From contig NZ_CP024081.1 in NCBI RefSeq assembly GCF_003033885.1, positions 1,121,970 through 1,185,969 of the forward strand: 64,000 bases of DNA. The letters are read 5' to 3'. Below, in pieces: positions 27,201 to 34,824 of the stretch (position 1 is the first letter of the stretch; each line of letters begins with the position of its first letter). Origin of the DNA: Pseudomonas rhizophila (GTDB lineage: Bacteria > Pseudomonadota > Gammaproteobacteria > Pseudomonadales > Pseudomonadaceae). The position numbers and the translations under genes are program-made. Below the pieces are notes generated by a model. That model was not told the origin of the DNA, made no database searches, and worked only from the letters and a program-made list of their open reading frames with translations.

Positions 27201-30200
27201 GGTTTTCCTGCTGGCCAGCAGCGAGGTGTCGATGGAACAAGGCGCCGCCATCAATACCATTGGTCGTGGCGCGGCTGCCTACGATGCCCATGACGGTTTT
27301 ATCTATGACCTCAATGTGAGTGGTCAGAACTTGCTGGCCGCCTCCAACGGCTTGCTCAACGTGTTGGCACCCTCATCGGGCAGCAGCGGCTCCATCAACA
27401 TCGGCGGCTGCAGCCTGACGCCATGCAGCGGCGTCACCCGAATTCATTCCGAGGGCGGCATCGTCGCCGCCACCGGAGGGAGCCTGGAATTGGACGACAA
27501 GGTGCGCTACGGCACCCGTCACCTGACCCTGGCCCTGAGCAATATCAACGTCGGCACCGCCCCGGCATTGAGCGACGCAGCGGCGCGTCAGGTCTTGCCG
27601 GCCGGTCTGACCCTGAGCCAGACGGTACTCGATCGCCTGTTGCGCGGGGACACCGAATACGGCGCCCCGGCCCTGGAAACCCTGGAACTGTCGGCGCGTG
27701 AGGCGTTGAATTTCTACGGCACTGTCAGTCTCGACACCTATGACCCGGCGAAGGGCAAGTCGCGGTTGGCCAACCTGATGCTCAGCACGCCGGCCATTTA
27801 TGGCGCAGGCAGCGTCAACGACGTGGCGACCATTCGCACCGCCAACCTGATCTGGAACGGCGCCGTTGGCGCGCCGGGTTCGGTGATTGCCGGTGGGGCC
27901 GGCACCGGTGCCGGTCGCCTGGACATCCAGGCTCAGCGCATCGAATTCGGCTATGGCGATTTCGCCCAACCGAGCTCGATCACTACCCTGGACCGTCTTG
28001 CACTGGGCTTCGCCAACGTCAACCTTAGCGCCAGCGAACGCCTGACCGCCAACCACAAAGGCAGCCTGGCGGTGTATCAACGCCAGGGCGCCTATGACGC
28101 GAAAACGGGCTACGCCTACAGCGGCGGCAACCTGAATATCCTCACCCCGTTGCTGACCGGTGAAGCCGGCTCGGTCAACCGCATCACCGCAGGCGGCGCG
28201 GTCAACGTAGCGGGCACAAGCGCCAAGCCGGGCAATGTCTCCGGGCTTGGGGGCGAGTTGTCCATCAAAGGCGCGAGCCTGAACCTTGCCAGCGCGGTGA
28301 TGCTGCCCAGCGGCAAGCTGACCCTGAGCGCGACGGATGACCTGACCCTGGCCGATGGGGCACTGATCGACGTGGCGGGCCGCACCGTCACCTTCAACGA
28401 TGTGACACGCTACAGCGCCGGTGGCGAGGTGATCCTGCAAAGCCAGAGCGGCAACATCCGCCAGGCTGCTGGTTCCAGCATCGACCTTTCGGCGCGCAAC
28501 AACCAGGCTGGCCGGCTCAGTGCGGTGGCCCTGGACGGCGCGGCCGGTGTGGTCGATTTGCAAGGGCGGATTCTCGGCAGCAGCACCGGCGAATATGACG
28601 CCGGCGGCACAGCCATGCCGTACCTGGCCGGTGGCGTGGAGATCCAGGCCCAGCGCCTGGGCGGTAGCGGTAACCTCAGCGAGCAGTTCGCGGCCTTGAA
28701 CCAACGGTTGAATGACGGACAGCTGTTCGGTTCCCGCAGCTTCCAGCTCAAACAGGGCGACCTGGTGATCGGCAACGAACTCAAGGCCTCGTCCATTGAC
28801 GTGTCCCTGGACAATGGCAGCCTGCTGGTCAACGGCAAGGTCGACGCCAGCGGCGAGCGGGTCGGCAGCATCCGGCTCGCGGCCGGGCGCTCCCTGACCC
28901 TGGGCCGCAACGCGGTGCTTGACGCCCACGGTAATCGTCTGCGGGTGGACAGCTACGGCAAGATCATCGATTCGCCGAACCGTGCCATCGTTGACCTGAC
29001 TTCCCGCAACGGCGTGCTGACCCTGGCCGACGGTGCACGCATCGATCTGCGTCATGGCACCGCAGCGCCTGCCGGGCAGCACGATGGTCGTGCCCGTGGC
29101 ACGCTGGAACTCAATGCACGGCGTGCCGGCTCGATTCCGACCCAGGGCGACATTGCCATCGATGCACGCGGTAGCCTGGATATCCAGGGCGCCCGGTCCA
29201 TCGCGGTCAACGGTATGTGGCAGTACAACGACGCAGCCTACGGCAGCGATCCGGCAGCCAGCGGACGCCCTTATCAGGTCATCGACCAGGCGTACCTGGA
29301 TGGCAAGCACCAGGACAGTATTGCCTTCATCAACGCGGCGCTGGCCAACGGCGATTTGATGCAACGTAAACTCGCCGGTCTGAACAATGCTCGATATGCC
29401 GATGCGTTCCACCTGCGGCCCGGTGTGGAGATCGTCAGCGCGACGGCCGACGGTGATCTGGTGGTGCGGGGTGACCTGGACCTGTCCGGTTATCGCTACG
29501 CCAGTGTGAATCCGCATACTCGTAAAACCGCCGTGTACGGCTCCGGTGAGTCGGGTGCGCTGACGCTGCGCGCCGGGGGTGACCTGAACATCTATGGCAG
29601 CATCACCGACGGATTCGCCCAACCGCCCGCGACCAACGACGACAAGGGCTGGGTGCTGTTGCCGGGCATTGATTTCGCGGCGGGTGATATTGTCGTGCCC
29701 GGTACCGGTGTGACCCTGGCGGATGGCACGGCGTTTCCAGCGGGCTCGGTGCTCAACTTCGACGTACCCCTTAAGGGCGCGACCCTGGCGGCGGGAACAC
29801 GCCTGCCGGTGGCGGCGACGCTTGATCAGCCACTGGTGCTGCCGGCGGGCACGGTGCTGGCTGCGGCGGTGCATGACGCCTCGGGTAATCTGTTGTTCGC
29901 CGCTGGCACTTTGTTGGCTTCGACCCAGACCCTGGAGGCGGGCACGGTGCTGGGGGTAGGCAGCCTGCTGGGCAGCGGCGCAACAATACGCAGCCTGATC
30001 TGGCCAAAAGGCGTTGCCTTGCCAGGCATTGCGGGCGCGAGCAACGGCTTGACCAATGTGCTGCGTCTCAGCGGGGCCCTGGCGCTGAGTGTGGGTTCGA
30101 AAATTCCTTCAGGTACCGACATCAAGTTGCCGGCCGGTGTCGAGTCGGTGCAGTTGCGTCCGGAAGTGGCGGGGAGCAACTGGGCCATTGCGCCGATGCT

Positions 30201-33200
30201 GGCCGAGGGTTCGCAGTCCTGGTCGTTGCGCCTGGTGGCCGGCGCCGATACGCAGGCGGCGGACAGCCGGGTTGTGCAGCCTGTGTTGGCGGGTGGAGAT
30301 CTTCATTTGGCTGATAGTCACTACGGCATGTTTGGCAAGGCCGGGGCGGGGGGGCTGGTGTGGACCGAAGAGGGGGCGGAAAATTTCGGAGATCCGAGCC
30401 TGGCAGGTAAATTCATTGATTTTGAGAACGTTGCCTATCCAGGGATGTGTGAGGATACCCCGTCGTTTTGCAAGGCCAGTAGCGGCTTTGTCTGGACGGA
30501 GGAAGGGGCGGAAAACTTCGGGGTTCCAGACCTCGTGGGTCAACCGATTGATTTCGAAAACCTTGCCTATCCTGGAATGTGTGACGACACCCCGTCGTTT
30601 TGCACCGCTGTTGGGCAAACGGAATACAAGGCAGGCAGCCAACGTTGGAGTGTGATCCGCACCGGAGCGGCAGACCTTGAGCTGCTGTCGGCGGGCGATC
30701 TGAAAATGGATTCTCTGTACGGCGTCTACACCGCCGGCAGTTCAGCCAGCGAGACTTATGCCAACGACCCGTACAATCAGCCCAAGGCGCTGGGGGCGGC
30801 GGGCAAGGTGCTCAATGATGCACTAGGTGAAAACGAGCAGTTCGTGGATGGTGGTAGCAACAGTCTTTATCGTGCCTGGTACCCGGACTTTGGCGGCAAC
30901 CTGAGCTTGAAGGTTGGCGGCAATCTGACCGGTAATAGCCTGGACGTATCGAGTACGGATAGGGGGCGGCCCAATGGGGGAGACGTTGGTTACGATACGG
31001 TCAACGTCGGCAATTGGCTGTGGCGTCAGGGCAATGGCTCAGTCGCAACCGGCACGCAGGCACAACCCACCGCTTGGTGGATCAATTTTGGCAGTTACAC
31101 CGCCGCGAAGGACGGCAAGGCTGATTTGATGGTCGGGTTTACGGGGTTCGGTACTCTAGGCGGCGGTAACCTGAATGTTCAGGTGGCCGGCGATGCGGGG
31201 GTGCTCGATCAAATGGCAGGGAGTGGTCTTGTGCCGATCAGCAACAGCCGCAGCCAAGGACTGGTTCTTGCCGTGGGCAGCACCGGGCGTGTGGGCGCTG
31301 ATGGCAGTCTGCAATTGACCGGTGGTGGTGATCTTGATCTGCGTGTGGGTGGTGCTTTGAATCCCGAGAGCCTGTTCGTGAACGGGCATCTCAATGGCGC
31401 GGTCATCAACCTGCGGGGGCATGCGCAGATCGATAGCGGTGCCATCGGTCGAATCGACCTGCGCTATGGCAACGTTGCTTCGGTACAGTCTCCCGGAGAA
31501 ACACGCGCTTATGACTCTTTCAGAGCTACGCGAAGCTTGCCAACAGGCGGGCTGACCCTGATGCCGGGCGATGCCACGTTCAATCTGAGCACTTCGGGCG
31601 ACTTGGTAGTGATGGACGTAGCAGACCCGGGCCGGGCGCCGATGATGAGCGTTTCGCCCTTCAAAAGTGGTGCGACCAACGGATCGGGTGTCAGCTGGTT
31701 TACGTTGTGGACCGCCAACACGGCGATCGACTTGTGGTCGTCGGGAGGTAACCTGACGCCTTTCGTTAGCGCGACGGCCACGGATTTAGCCGTGGTCTAC
31801 CCGTCGATCCTGAGGGCTGTGGCGGCCAATGGCAGTCTTTATTATGGCCAATCCTCGGTATGGGATGGAACCGGCTACAACGGCAACGATCGTCCAGCCC
31901 TGCTGCTCGCTCCTGGCATCAACAGTGAGTTGCAATTCATGGCCGGCGATTCCATCTACGGTGGCGATATGTCGGTCAGTCGTTCCGGTGCATCGTCTGC
32001 GGCCCTGGCGACACCGTTGCGCCCAGCCTTTGCCGGGCTCGTAAATGGCAGTGTGGTGGTCAGCAATCTCTCCGCTGATGCCAATCGTGTGCCTCCCAGC
32101 GCGGATACTTTACCGTTGATTACCTTCGATACCAGCAGCGCCTCCAACGAGTGGGCCGGCAACACGGATCCTGCTCGCTTTTATGCGCTCACAGGCGATT
32201 TGCTGGCAGTCGCGAGTGGACGAGCGATGAGGTACACCTCTGAGAACGATGGCCGATTCGGACAGATTTCCTTCGAAGGTATGGGGGCCGTTTGGATGAA
32301 GGCCGGACGAGACATTGTAAGCAGCGGTATACCGCTGGGCGGCTCGCTGACCAGCGACTTCTACTTAGGGAACTACACCAGCACCGGCAACCTCTTCATC
32401 CACAACAACTCCACCGACATCTCCATCGTCTCGGCCGGGCGCGACATCCTTTACAGCAACTTCAACGTCGCCGGTCCCGGCCTGCTGGAGATCACCGCCG
32501 GGCGCAATCTGCGGATGGACGACAAGGTCAGCATCAACAGTATCGGCGCTGTGGTGCCGGGGGATTCGCGCCCTGGCGCAAGCCTGGTGCTGCAAGCCGG
32601 CGCGGGACTCAACGGCGCGGATTACCAGCGCTTCGTCAAGGCGTACCTGGACCCGGCCAACCAGGCCCTGACCGGTGTGCCCCTGGCGAACCAGGACGGT
32701 AAAGTCGCCAAGACCTACGAGGCGGAACTGGTGGATTGGCTCAAGGAACGCTTTGGCTTCAGCGGCGACACCGAGCAGGCCCGCAGCTACTTCGCGGCGC
32801 TACCGGCCGAGCAGCAGCGGGTGTTTGCCCGCGACGTGTACTTCGCCGAGCTCAAGGCCGGTGGTCGTGAGTACAACGAAGTGGGCGGCGTGCGCCAGGG
32901 CAGCTACCTGCGCGGGCGGGAGGCTATCGACTTGTTGTTCCCAAGCAAGGATGTGGCGGGTAACGCGATCACCTACAAGGGCGATATCACGATGTTCGGC
33001 GGGGCGGGTGTGCACACCGATTTCGGCGGTGGCATCCAGATGCTCACGCCGGGCGGCGGGCAAACGTTCGGCATCGAAGGCAACGCACCACCGTCCACCG
33101 CCGGGGTCATTACCCAGGGCGAGGGCGATATCCAGTTGTATGCGCAGAACAGCATTCTACTAGGGCAGAGCCGGATCATGACCACCTTTGGCGGTTCGAT

Positions 33201-33828
33201 TCTCGGCTGGTCGGCCCAGGGCGATATCAACGCCGGTCGCGGTTCGAAGACCACCGTGGTCTACACGCCGCCCAAGCGCTTGTATGACAGCTGGGGCAAC
33301 GTGACCCTGTCGCCGTCGGTGCCGAGCACCGGCGCCGGTATCGCCACGCTCAACCCGATTGCCGAAGTGGCGCCGGGCGACATTGACCTGATCGCGCCCT
33401 TGGGCACCATCGATGCGGGCGAGGCGGGGATCCGGGTGTCGGGCAACGTCAACATCGCGGCATTGACCGTGGTGAACGCGGCCAACATCCAGACCCAGGG
33501 CAAATCCTCCGGTGTACCACTGGCGGCCACGGTGAACACCGGGGCCATCACCTCGGCCAGTTCGGCGGCGTCCTCGGCGACACAAGCGGCGGAAGACGTG
33601 GCGCGCCAGCAGCAGAACGCGGCGCGACAAAACCAGGCGTCGGTGTTCACCGTGCAGGTGGTGAGCTTCGGCTCCGAGCAACTGGCCCCGTCCCGCGACG
33701 GTGCCAGCCGCGACACGCCACGGGCCTACGACCCGGCCAGCCCGGTGCAAGTGCTGGGAGCCGGCCCCCTGGATGAACAGACCCGGCAGCGCTTGACCGA
33801 GGAAGAGCGGGGGCGGTTGAGTTTGTAG
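21277..33828 (+). CDS. pdtA: PdtA: giant two-partner-secretion exoprotein (filamentous haemagglutinin family)
   Basis: This 4183-aa TpsA protein has a secretion signal ending near NAHA|ATAF (about residue 45) and a TPS secretion domain at about 125-330 (AILNWETFNVG, then GNGTVMLVNRNGIIFSG, where NRNG replaces the more common NPNG). A very long Gly/Ala/Asn/Ser-rich beta-helical shaft follows, with recurrent LxLxAGGDL-type strands. The C-terminal region (from about 3860) resembles the DUF3739 tail of FHA-like proteins linked to VreARI systems. Cysteines are almost absent except CSLTPC (2045/2050) and two CEDTPSFC/CDDTPSFC-type pairs in a 44-aa tandem duplication (about 3026-3113). The product should be translocated by PdtB and act as an adhesin or virulence surface protein under phosphate limitation. 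Large antisense open frames inside it are codon-bias shadows. Confidence 0.93.
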   Translation: MSRMLRCKPQTNLNAPRRDGELSMLRLKPLAQAIALLMVAGNAHAATAFSSAWFAAKGASQAGGAGRPTTAQPGMPPPLAQQQRANAQLQRSLTNLNNTVAAIAAQQAAQAAGRQAAFGQVQTVPDGLGEGGLKVDNSLTQGWLNAKGPQQTQVGGKTTVKIEQTADKAILNWETFNVGRNTTVDFQQQSDWAVLNRVNDPQARPSQIQGQIKGNGTVMLVNRNGIIFSGSSQVNVRNLAAVAANVSDEQFSQRGLYVDATGTQPTFTDAAGKIEVQRGARIETHRAATSTAGGGYALLLGSEVENAGSIITAKGQTTLAAGDSFYIRRGQGTSGNPRSTTRGNEVATSLKPGSSAGTVINSGLIQASTGDITLTGHNVQQNGVAVASSSVDTRGTVHLLNAFSDSTGSVTLGQGSATAVLLDAGGGSALDSQYNAGPAGLDGTPNNLITGRFNNLSSVVDRTDQSRVEIVSGGSVDFQNGSITLATGGQVAVSAAGRSLVRDGAVIDVSGAIGVKVAMESNSIKVNVQGNEQRDAPVNREGGKLTNNDVWVDVRDLIYVPAGTNGYATDRWYTAGGLLEVGGYLGTRGHSMGEWAAQGGTLTFTGNDVVTQQAAQLNLSGGTLDVQSGYLRQSWLRGPNGRLYELSKAPGDILYSGIYKGYEDHSQRWGQTDYYYNPLIAPRERFEAGYTVGRDAGKLVVSTRNAVLEGQIVGEVYQGERQNQAPNLNLDGYQQSQNAVARRAQLLVGSYTPIYDKASGVINSGLNPTFDQVTVGEVNDKIAAGLDLTSVVGTDRQGKLVLDNELLNGFQLGAVKVAAAQGIKVDGALNVADGGDITLYAPQVEVNADLTARSGRIALGNVLKQVRTDNFQMVDVVLSPATGQRAAVTLGEGVTLNTAGRWSNLLLDGNDREGLPFINGGTVSVRSSGDIDVRQGSLIDVSSGAAVMADGKTRGGKGGVLTLTASTGASSGNGALNLDGELRGTGVSGGGTLKLAANKVLIGNSGSPLEPGTLQLDGDFFDKGFSAYDITGNEGLTVADGTRVDVTMPVYRFGEQALTTGSNAEPADALQRWTPELYQEDAIKGVLTQRHGASLSLTAGTANSSAADMASTVLNIGRGSVISVDPGQGIDLRSIGQLTVNGTLNAWGGRVSLTELSVSNPVRNPVNAQGHGRSIWLGEQALIDVSSRAVTAQDMRGQTYGLVHDGGEIVIGGQIDVAKGSASAPELFVVMREGARLQADGSQAMLDVPGQGRTSVTSNGGSISLASANGLYLDGEFSARSGGTGAAGGSLSVALETPYYLKSAVNDRVLQVRELVLGQTAQASPLSDTAKASADSLIYGHGRLGVDQVQAGGFDSLSLLSNGIISIRGDVSLSLGQSLSLYARSFGLSTAAPADTRVQLNAAHLLLAGPAASLPNMDSYTRPLIEGDVSPLANKAVLSVNADLLDVQGNVRFSSKGTLRQANGTTVELERAGFDLVQLSSRGDLRFLAGFSSEGLPTGFSTQLMTPSDMILQAAQLYPATGVGARVLAGYSLSGTSAYDPARSLVIGRTTQVTPQVPYSAFGHLQLGSANIEQGGVVRAPLGLIEVGTNDGTSITSQVDLLPNSLTSVSGLGLVLPYGGTVDGQSYEYAGKKVVLLGQGAISYGNGDLNIGVILGGKSVAAQEGSVLDLSGGGDLVGAGFISGRGGSTDARFNPLVQIGANGGFTLPGLASNPVYAIVPGNQSAYAPVAPEGGAVDPRIGQQITIGAGVPGLAAGTYTLMPSTYALLPGAFRVEVNGLAGQGSTAGALQMRNGSWATAGVLSVVNTGQRNSLSSQVILTSGDVLRRYSQYNETSYAQFAVADAARLGVPRALLPVDAKTLKLKLAPGAGDQAFSFKGIGKFAPQKGGYGGTVTVVGGNGALEVVADGRGATAGFEGVTLNAESLNALNASRQVIGGQFLTLYGQSGNYITPSSSGGRTSSRVILREGATLAAPEVFLLASSEVSMEQGAAINTIGRGAAAYDAHDGFIYDLNVSGQNLLAASNGLLNVLAPSSGSSGSINIGGCSLTPCSGVTRIHSEGGIVAATGGSLELDDKVRYGTRHLTLALSNINVGTAPALSDAAARQVLPAGLTLSQTVLDRLLRGDTEYGAPALETLELSAREALNFYGTVSLDTYDPAKGKSRLANLMLSTPAIYGAGSVNDVATIRTANLIWNGAVGAPGSVIAGGAGTGAGRLDIQAQRIEFGYGDFAQPSSITTLDRLALGFANVNLSASERLTANHKGSLAVYQRQGAYDAKTGYAYSGGNLNILTPLLTGEAGSVNRITAGGAVNVAGTSAKPGNVSGLGGELSIKGASLNLASAVMLPSGKLTLSATDDLTLADGALIDVAGRTVTFNDVTRYSAGGEVILQSQSGNIRQAAGSSIDLSARNNQAGRLSAVALDGAAGVVDLQGRILGSSTGEYDAGGTAMPYLAGGVEIQAQRLGGSGNLSEQFAALNQRLNDGQLFGSRSFQLKQGDLVIGNELKASSIDVSLDNGSLLVNGKVDASGERVGSIRLAAGRSLTLGRNAVLDAHGNRLRVDSYGKIIDSPNRAIVDLTSRNGVLTLADGARIDLRHGTAAPAGQHDGRARGTLELNARRAGSIPTQGDIAIDARGSLDIQGARSIAVNGMWQYNDAAYGSDPAASGRPYQVIDQAYLDGKHQDSIAFINAALANGDLMQRKLAGLNNARYADAFHLRPGVEIVSATADGDLVVRGDLDLSGYRYASVNPHTRKTAVYGSGESGALTLRAGGDLNIYGSITDGFAQPPATNDDKGWVLLPGIDFAAGDIVVPGTGVTLADGTAFPAGSVLNFDVPLKGATLAAGTRLPVAATLDQPLVLPAGTVLAAAVHDASGNLLFAAGTLLASTQTLEAGTVLGVGSLLGSGATIRSLIWPKGVALPGIAGASNGLTNVLRLSGALALSVGSKIPSGTDIKLPAGVESVQLRPEVAGSNWAIAPMLAEGSQSWSLRLVAGADTQAADSRVVQPVLAGGDLHLADSHYGMFGKAGAGGLVWTEEGAENFGDPSLAGKFIDFENVAYPGMCEDTPSFCKASSGFVWTEEGAENFGVPDLVGQPIDFENLAYPGMCDDTPSFCTAVGQTEYKAGSQRWSVIRTGAADLELLSAGDLKMDSLYGVYTAGSSASETYANDPYNQPKALGAAGKVLNDALGENEQFVDGGSNSLYRAWYPDFGGNLSLKVGGNLTGNSLDVSSTDRGRPNGGDVGYDTVNVGNWLWRQGNGSVATGTQAQPTAWWINFGSYTAAKDGKADLMVGFTGFGTLGGGNLNVQVAGDAGVLDQMAGSGLVPISNSRSQGLVLAVGSTGRVGADGSLQLTGGGDLDLRVGGALNPESLFVNGHLNGAVINLRGHAQIDSGAIGRIDLRYGNVASVQSPGETRAYDSFRATRSLPTGGLTLMPGDATFNLSTSGDLVVMDVADPGRAPMMSVSPFKSGATNGSGVSWFTLWTANTAIDLWSSGGNLTPFVSATATDLAVVYPSILRAVAANGSLYYGQSSVWDGTGYNGNDRPALLLAPGINSELQFMAGDSIYGGDMSVSRSGASSAALATPLRPAFAGLVNGSVVVSNLSADANRVPPSADTLPLITFDTSSASNEWAGNTDPARFYALTGDLLAVASGRAMRYTSENDGRFGQISFEGMGAVWMKAGRDIVSSGIPLGGSLTSDFYLGNYTSTGNLFIHNNSTDISIVSAGRDILYSNFNVAGPGLLEITAGRNLRMDDKVSINSIGAVVPGDSRPGASLVLQAGAGLNGADYQRFVKAYLDPANQALTGVPLANQDGKVAKTYEAELVDWLKERFGFSGDTEQARSYFAALPAEQQRVFARDVYFAELKAGGREYNEVGGVRQGSYLRGREAIDLLFPSKDVAGNAITYKGDITMFGGAGVHTDFGGGIQMLTPGGGQTFGIEGNAPPSTAGVITQGEGDIQLYAQNSILLGQSRIMTTFGGSILGWSAQGDINAGRGSKTTVVYTPPKRLYDSWGNVTLSPSVPSTGAGIATLNPIAEVAPGDIDLIAPLGTIDAGEAGIRVSGNVNIAALTVVNAANIQTQGKSSGVPLAATVNTGAITSASSAASSATQAAEDVARQQQNAARQNQASVFTVQVVSFGSEQLAPSRDGASRDTPRAYDPASPVQVLGAGPLDEQTRQRLTEEERGRLSL
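30352..30615 (+). repeat. Two-copy 132-bp (44-aa) in-frame tandem duplication inside pdtA
   Basis: Two adjacent copies begin around VWTEEGAENFG (W codons at 30361 and 30493, exactly 132 bp apart) and end PGMCEDTPSFC and PGMCDDTPSFC. The copies are similar but not identical at the amino-acid level, so this is a diverged duplication rather than an assembly artefact. Each copy contributes a Cys-x6-Cys pair to a protein that otherwise has almost no cysteine. Confidence 0.9.
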
Positions 33829-33854
33829 CGATCGGCTGGCACCGAGGCGCCGGC

Positions 33855-33881
33855 ATCGCGAGCAGGCTCGCTCCCACAGGG
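33855..33881. repeat. Half REP element
   Basis: ATCGCGAGCAGGCTCGCTCC followed by CACAGGG is the right half of the REP palindrome found whole at 49653 and 51123. The left half is missing. It lies 27 bp after the pdtA stop. Confidence 0.75.
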
Positions 33882-33900
33882 TTGCTGGACACCCAGTACC

Positions 33901-34030
33901 TGTGGCGAGGGAGCTTGCTCCCGCTGGGCTGCGCAGCAGCCCCAAGCCAATCACCGCGGTGTGTCAGATACTCCCCAGCAGCCTTTTTGGGGCCGCTGCG
34001 CAGCCCAGCGGGAGCAAGCTCCCTCGCCAC
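33901..34030. repeat. REP-type inverted repeat (GGCGAGGGAGCTTGCTCCC family)
   Basis: TGTGGCGAGGGAGCTTGCTC and its inverted copy ending CCCTCGCCAC enclose nested arms GGCTGCGCAGCAGCCCC / GGCCGCTGCGCAGCC. The element is nearly the same as 43284-43413. It separates pdtA from the phdA promoter element and could act as the pdtA terminator. Confidence 0.85.
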
Positions 34031-34067
34031 GGGAGCCGCGCTCAAGTTCCCATCGACGTCCATCCAA

Positions 34068-34094
34068 ATGAAGCTTTCATGACAAAAGTTCGGT
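34068..34094 (+). promoter_or_regulatory. Composite Pho box / putative VreI promoter element upstream of phdA
   Basis: ATGAAGCTTTCATGACAA (34068-34085; minus strand TTGTCAT-GAAA-GCTTCAT) is followed by GTTCGGT at 34088-34094. Compared with the pdtA element, the matching positions are ATGAA, TTTCATGACAA and GTTCGGT at the same 20-bp offset. It would drive phdA-pdtB-exbB2-exbD2-tonB4 separately from pdtA. Confidence 0.6.
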
Positions 34095-34186
34095 AGCACA
34101 TCGCCATTCCCGTCAAGCCTGTGTGACGTGTTCGAGGGGACCTGCAAGGTCGTTTGGAACCGGGGCAGGCAGCCGGGAGTGAGGCG

Positions 34187-34798
34187 ATGGGAACTATGGA
34201 ACGTTATTCGAAAGTGGGCATGCAGGAGCTTGACCAGCGGTTGTCGAAGATCGTCGAGGCGGCGCGCAAGCAGCCGGTCTCGGTGTATCGCTACGGCGCA
34301 CCGTGGGTCTGGATCGTTTCCCAGGATGACTGGCAGGGCGCACTCAAGGAAGTGTCCAGCTACATCCCGCAAGGCCATTCACTGGTGTTGCTGCGTCCGC
34401 AAATCGACGACCTGCTGGACGACCACCGCGACGTGCTGCAAGGCCTCACCGCAAGCGCCGAGATGCTGATCGCACCGCAGACCGTCATGCACATCCTTTT
34501 ACTGCAACTGCTCTATTCGGTGCCCAGCGAGCAGCAACTCTACGAACAACTCAATTACAACCTGCTGTTCCGTTGGTTCGTCGGCCTGGACCTGAACCAG
34601 AAGGTCTGGCGCTTCGACGTTTTGAGCAAAGACCTCGCCACGCTGCTGGGCGATGCGCGGGCGGTGAGGCTCATCCAGAAAATAATCGGTGAAGTGTTCT
34701 GCGGTGCCTTGCTGCAAATGCCGGAGTTCTCCTTGAATTTCGCGCTGCTGCACACCTGGCTGGCGCGGCACGCCACGACATCGACTGCAAGCAATTGA
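34187..34798 (+). CDS. phdA: PhdA: Phd-like N-terminus fused to an IS5-type transposase N-terminal (DUF772-like) segment
   Basis: This roughly 203-aa cytoplasmic protein is encoded between pdtA and pdtB. The first 55 residues (MERYSKVGMQELDQRLSKIVEAARKQ, then VSVYRYGAPWVWIVS) look like a Phd/YefM antitoxin DNA-binding fold. The stretch LLLQLLYSVPSEQQLYEQLN plus YNLLFRWFVGLDLNQKVW and VLSKDLATLL matches the N-terminal domain of IS5-family transposases, but the catalytic DDE part is absent. PhdA of P. aeruginosa is part of the pdtA-phdA-pdtB cluster. ATG 34187 follows GGGAG at good spacing; ATG 34196 is an alternative. No toxin gene is adjacent. A DNA-binding or regulatory role is inferred only from the folds. 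Confidence 0.75.
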   Translation: MGTMERYSKVGMQELDQRLSKIVEAARKQPVSVYRYGAPWVWIVSQDDWQGALKEVSSYIPQGHSLVLLRPQIDDLLDDHRDVLQGLTASAEMLIAPQTVMHILLLQLLYSVPSEQQLYEQLNYNLLFRWFVGLDLNQKVWRFDVLSKDLATLLGDARAVRLIQKIIGEVFCGALLQMPEFSLNFALLHTWLARHATTSTASN

Positions 34799-34824
34799 GC
34801 GGTACTTTGAATTCAGGGGGTGGT

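Noticed and set aside
27373..29874. 833-aa open frame on the minus strand inside pdtA
   Set aside because: Same antisense codon-bias effect; no ribosome binding site, signal or recognised motif.
33855..34030. CRISPR-like or tandem repeat array
   Set aside because: The repeats are inverted REP palindromes scattered singly, with no regular spacers and no cas genes.
34187..34798. Remnant insertion sequence at phdA
   Set aside because: The transposase-like part is fused in frame to a Phd-like part, with no inverted repeats or DDE domain, and the gene is in an intact operon context, so it is not annotated as a mobile element.
34187..34798. Toxin-antitoxin pair
   Set aside because: Phd-like fold suggested it, but no toxin gene (Doc, YoeB or PIN type) lies on either side; the neighbours are TpsA and TpsB.
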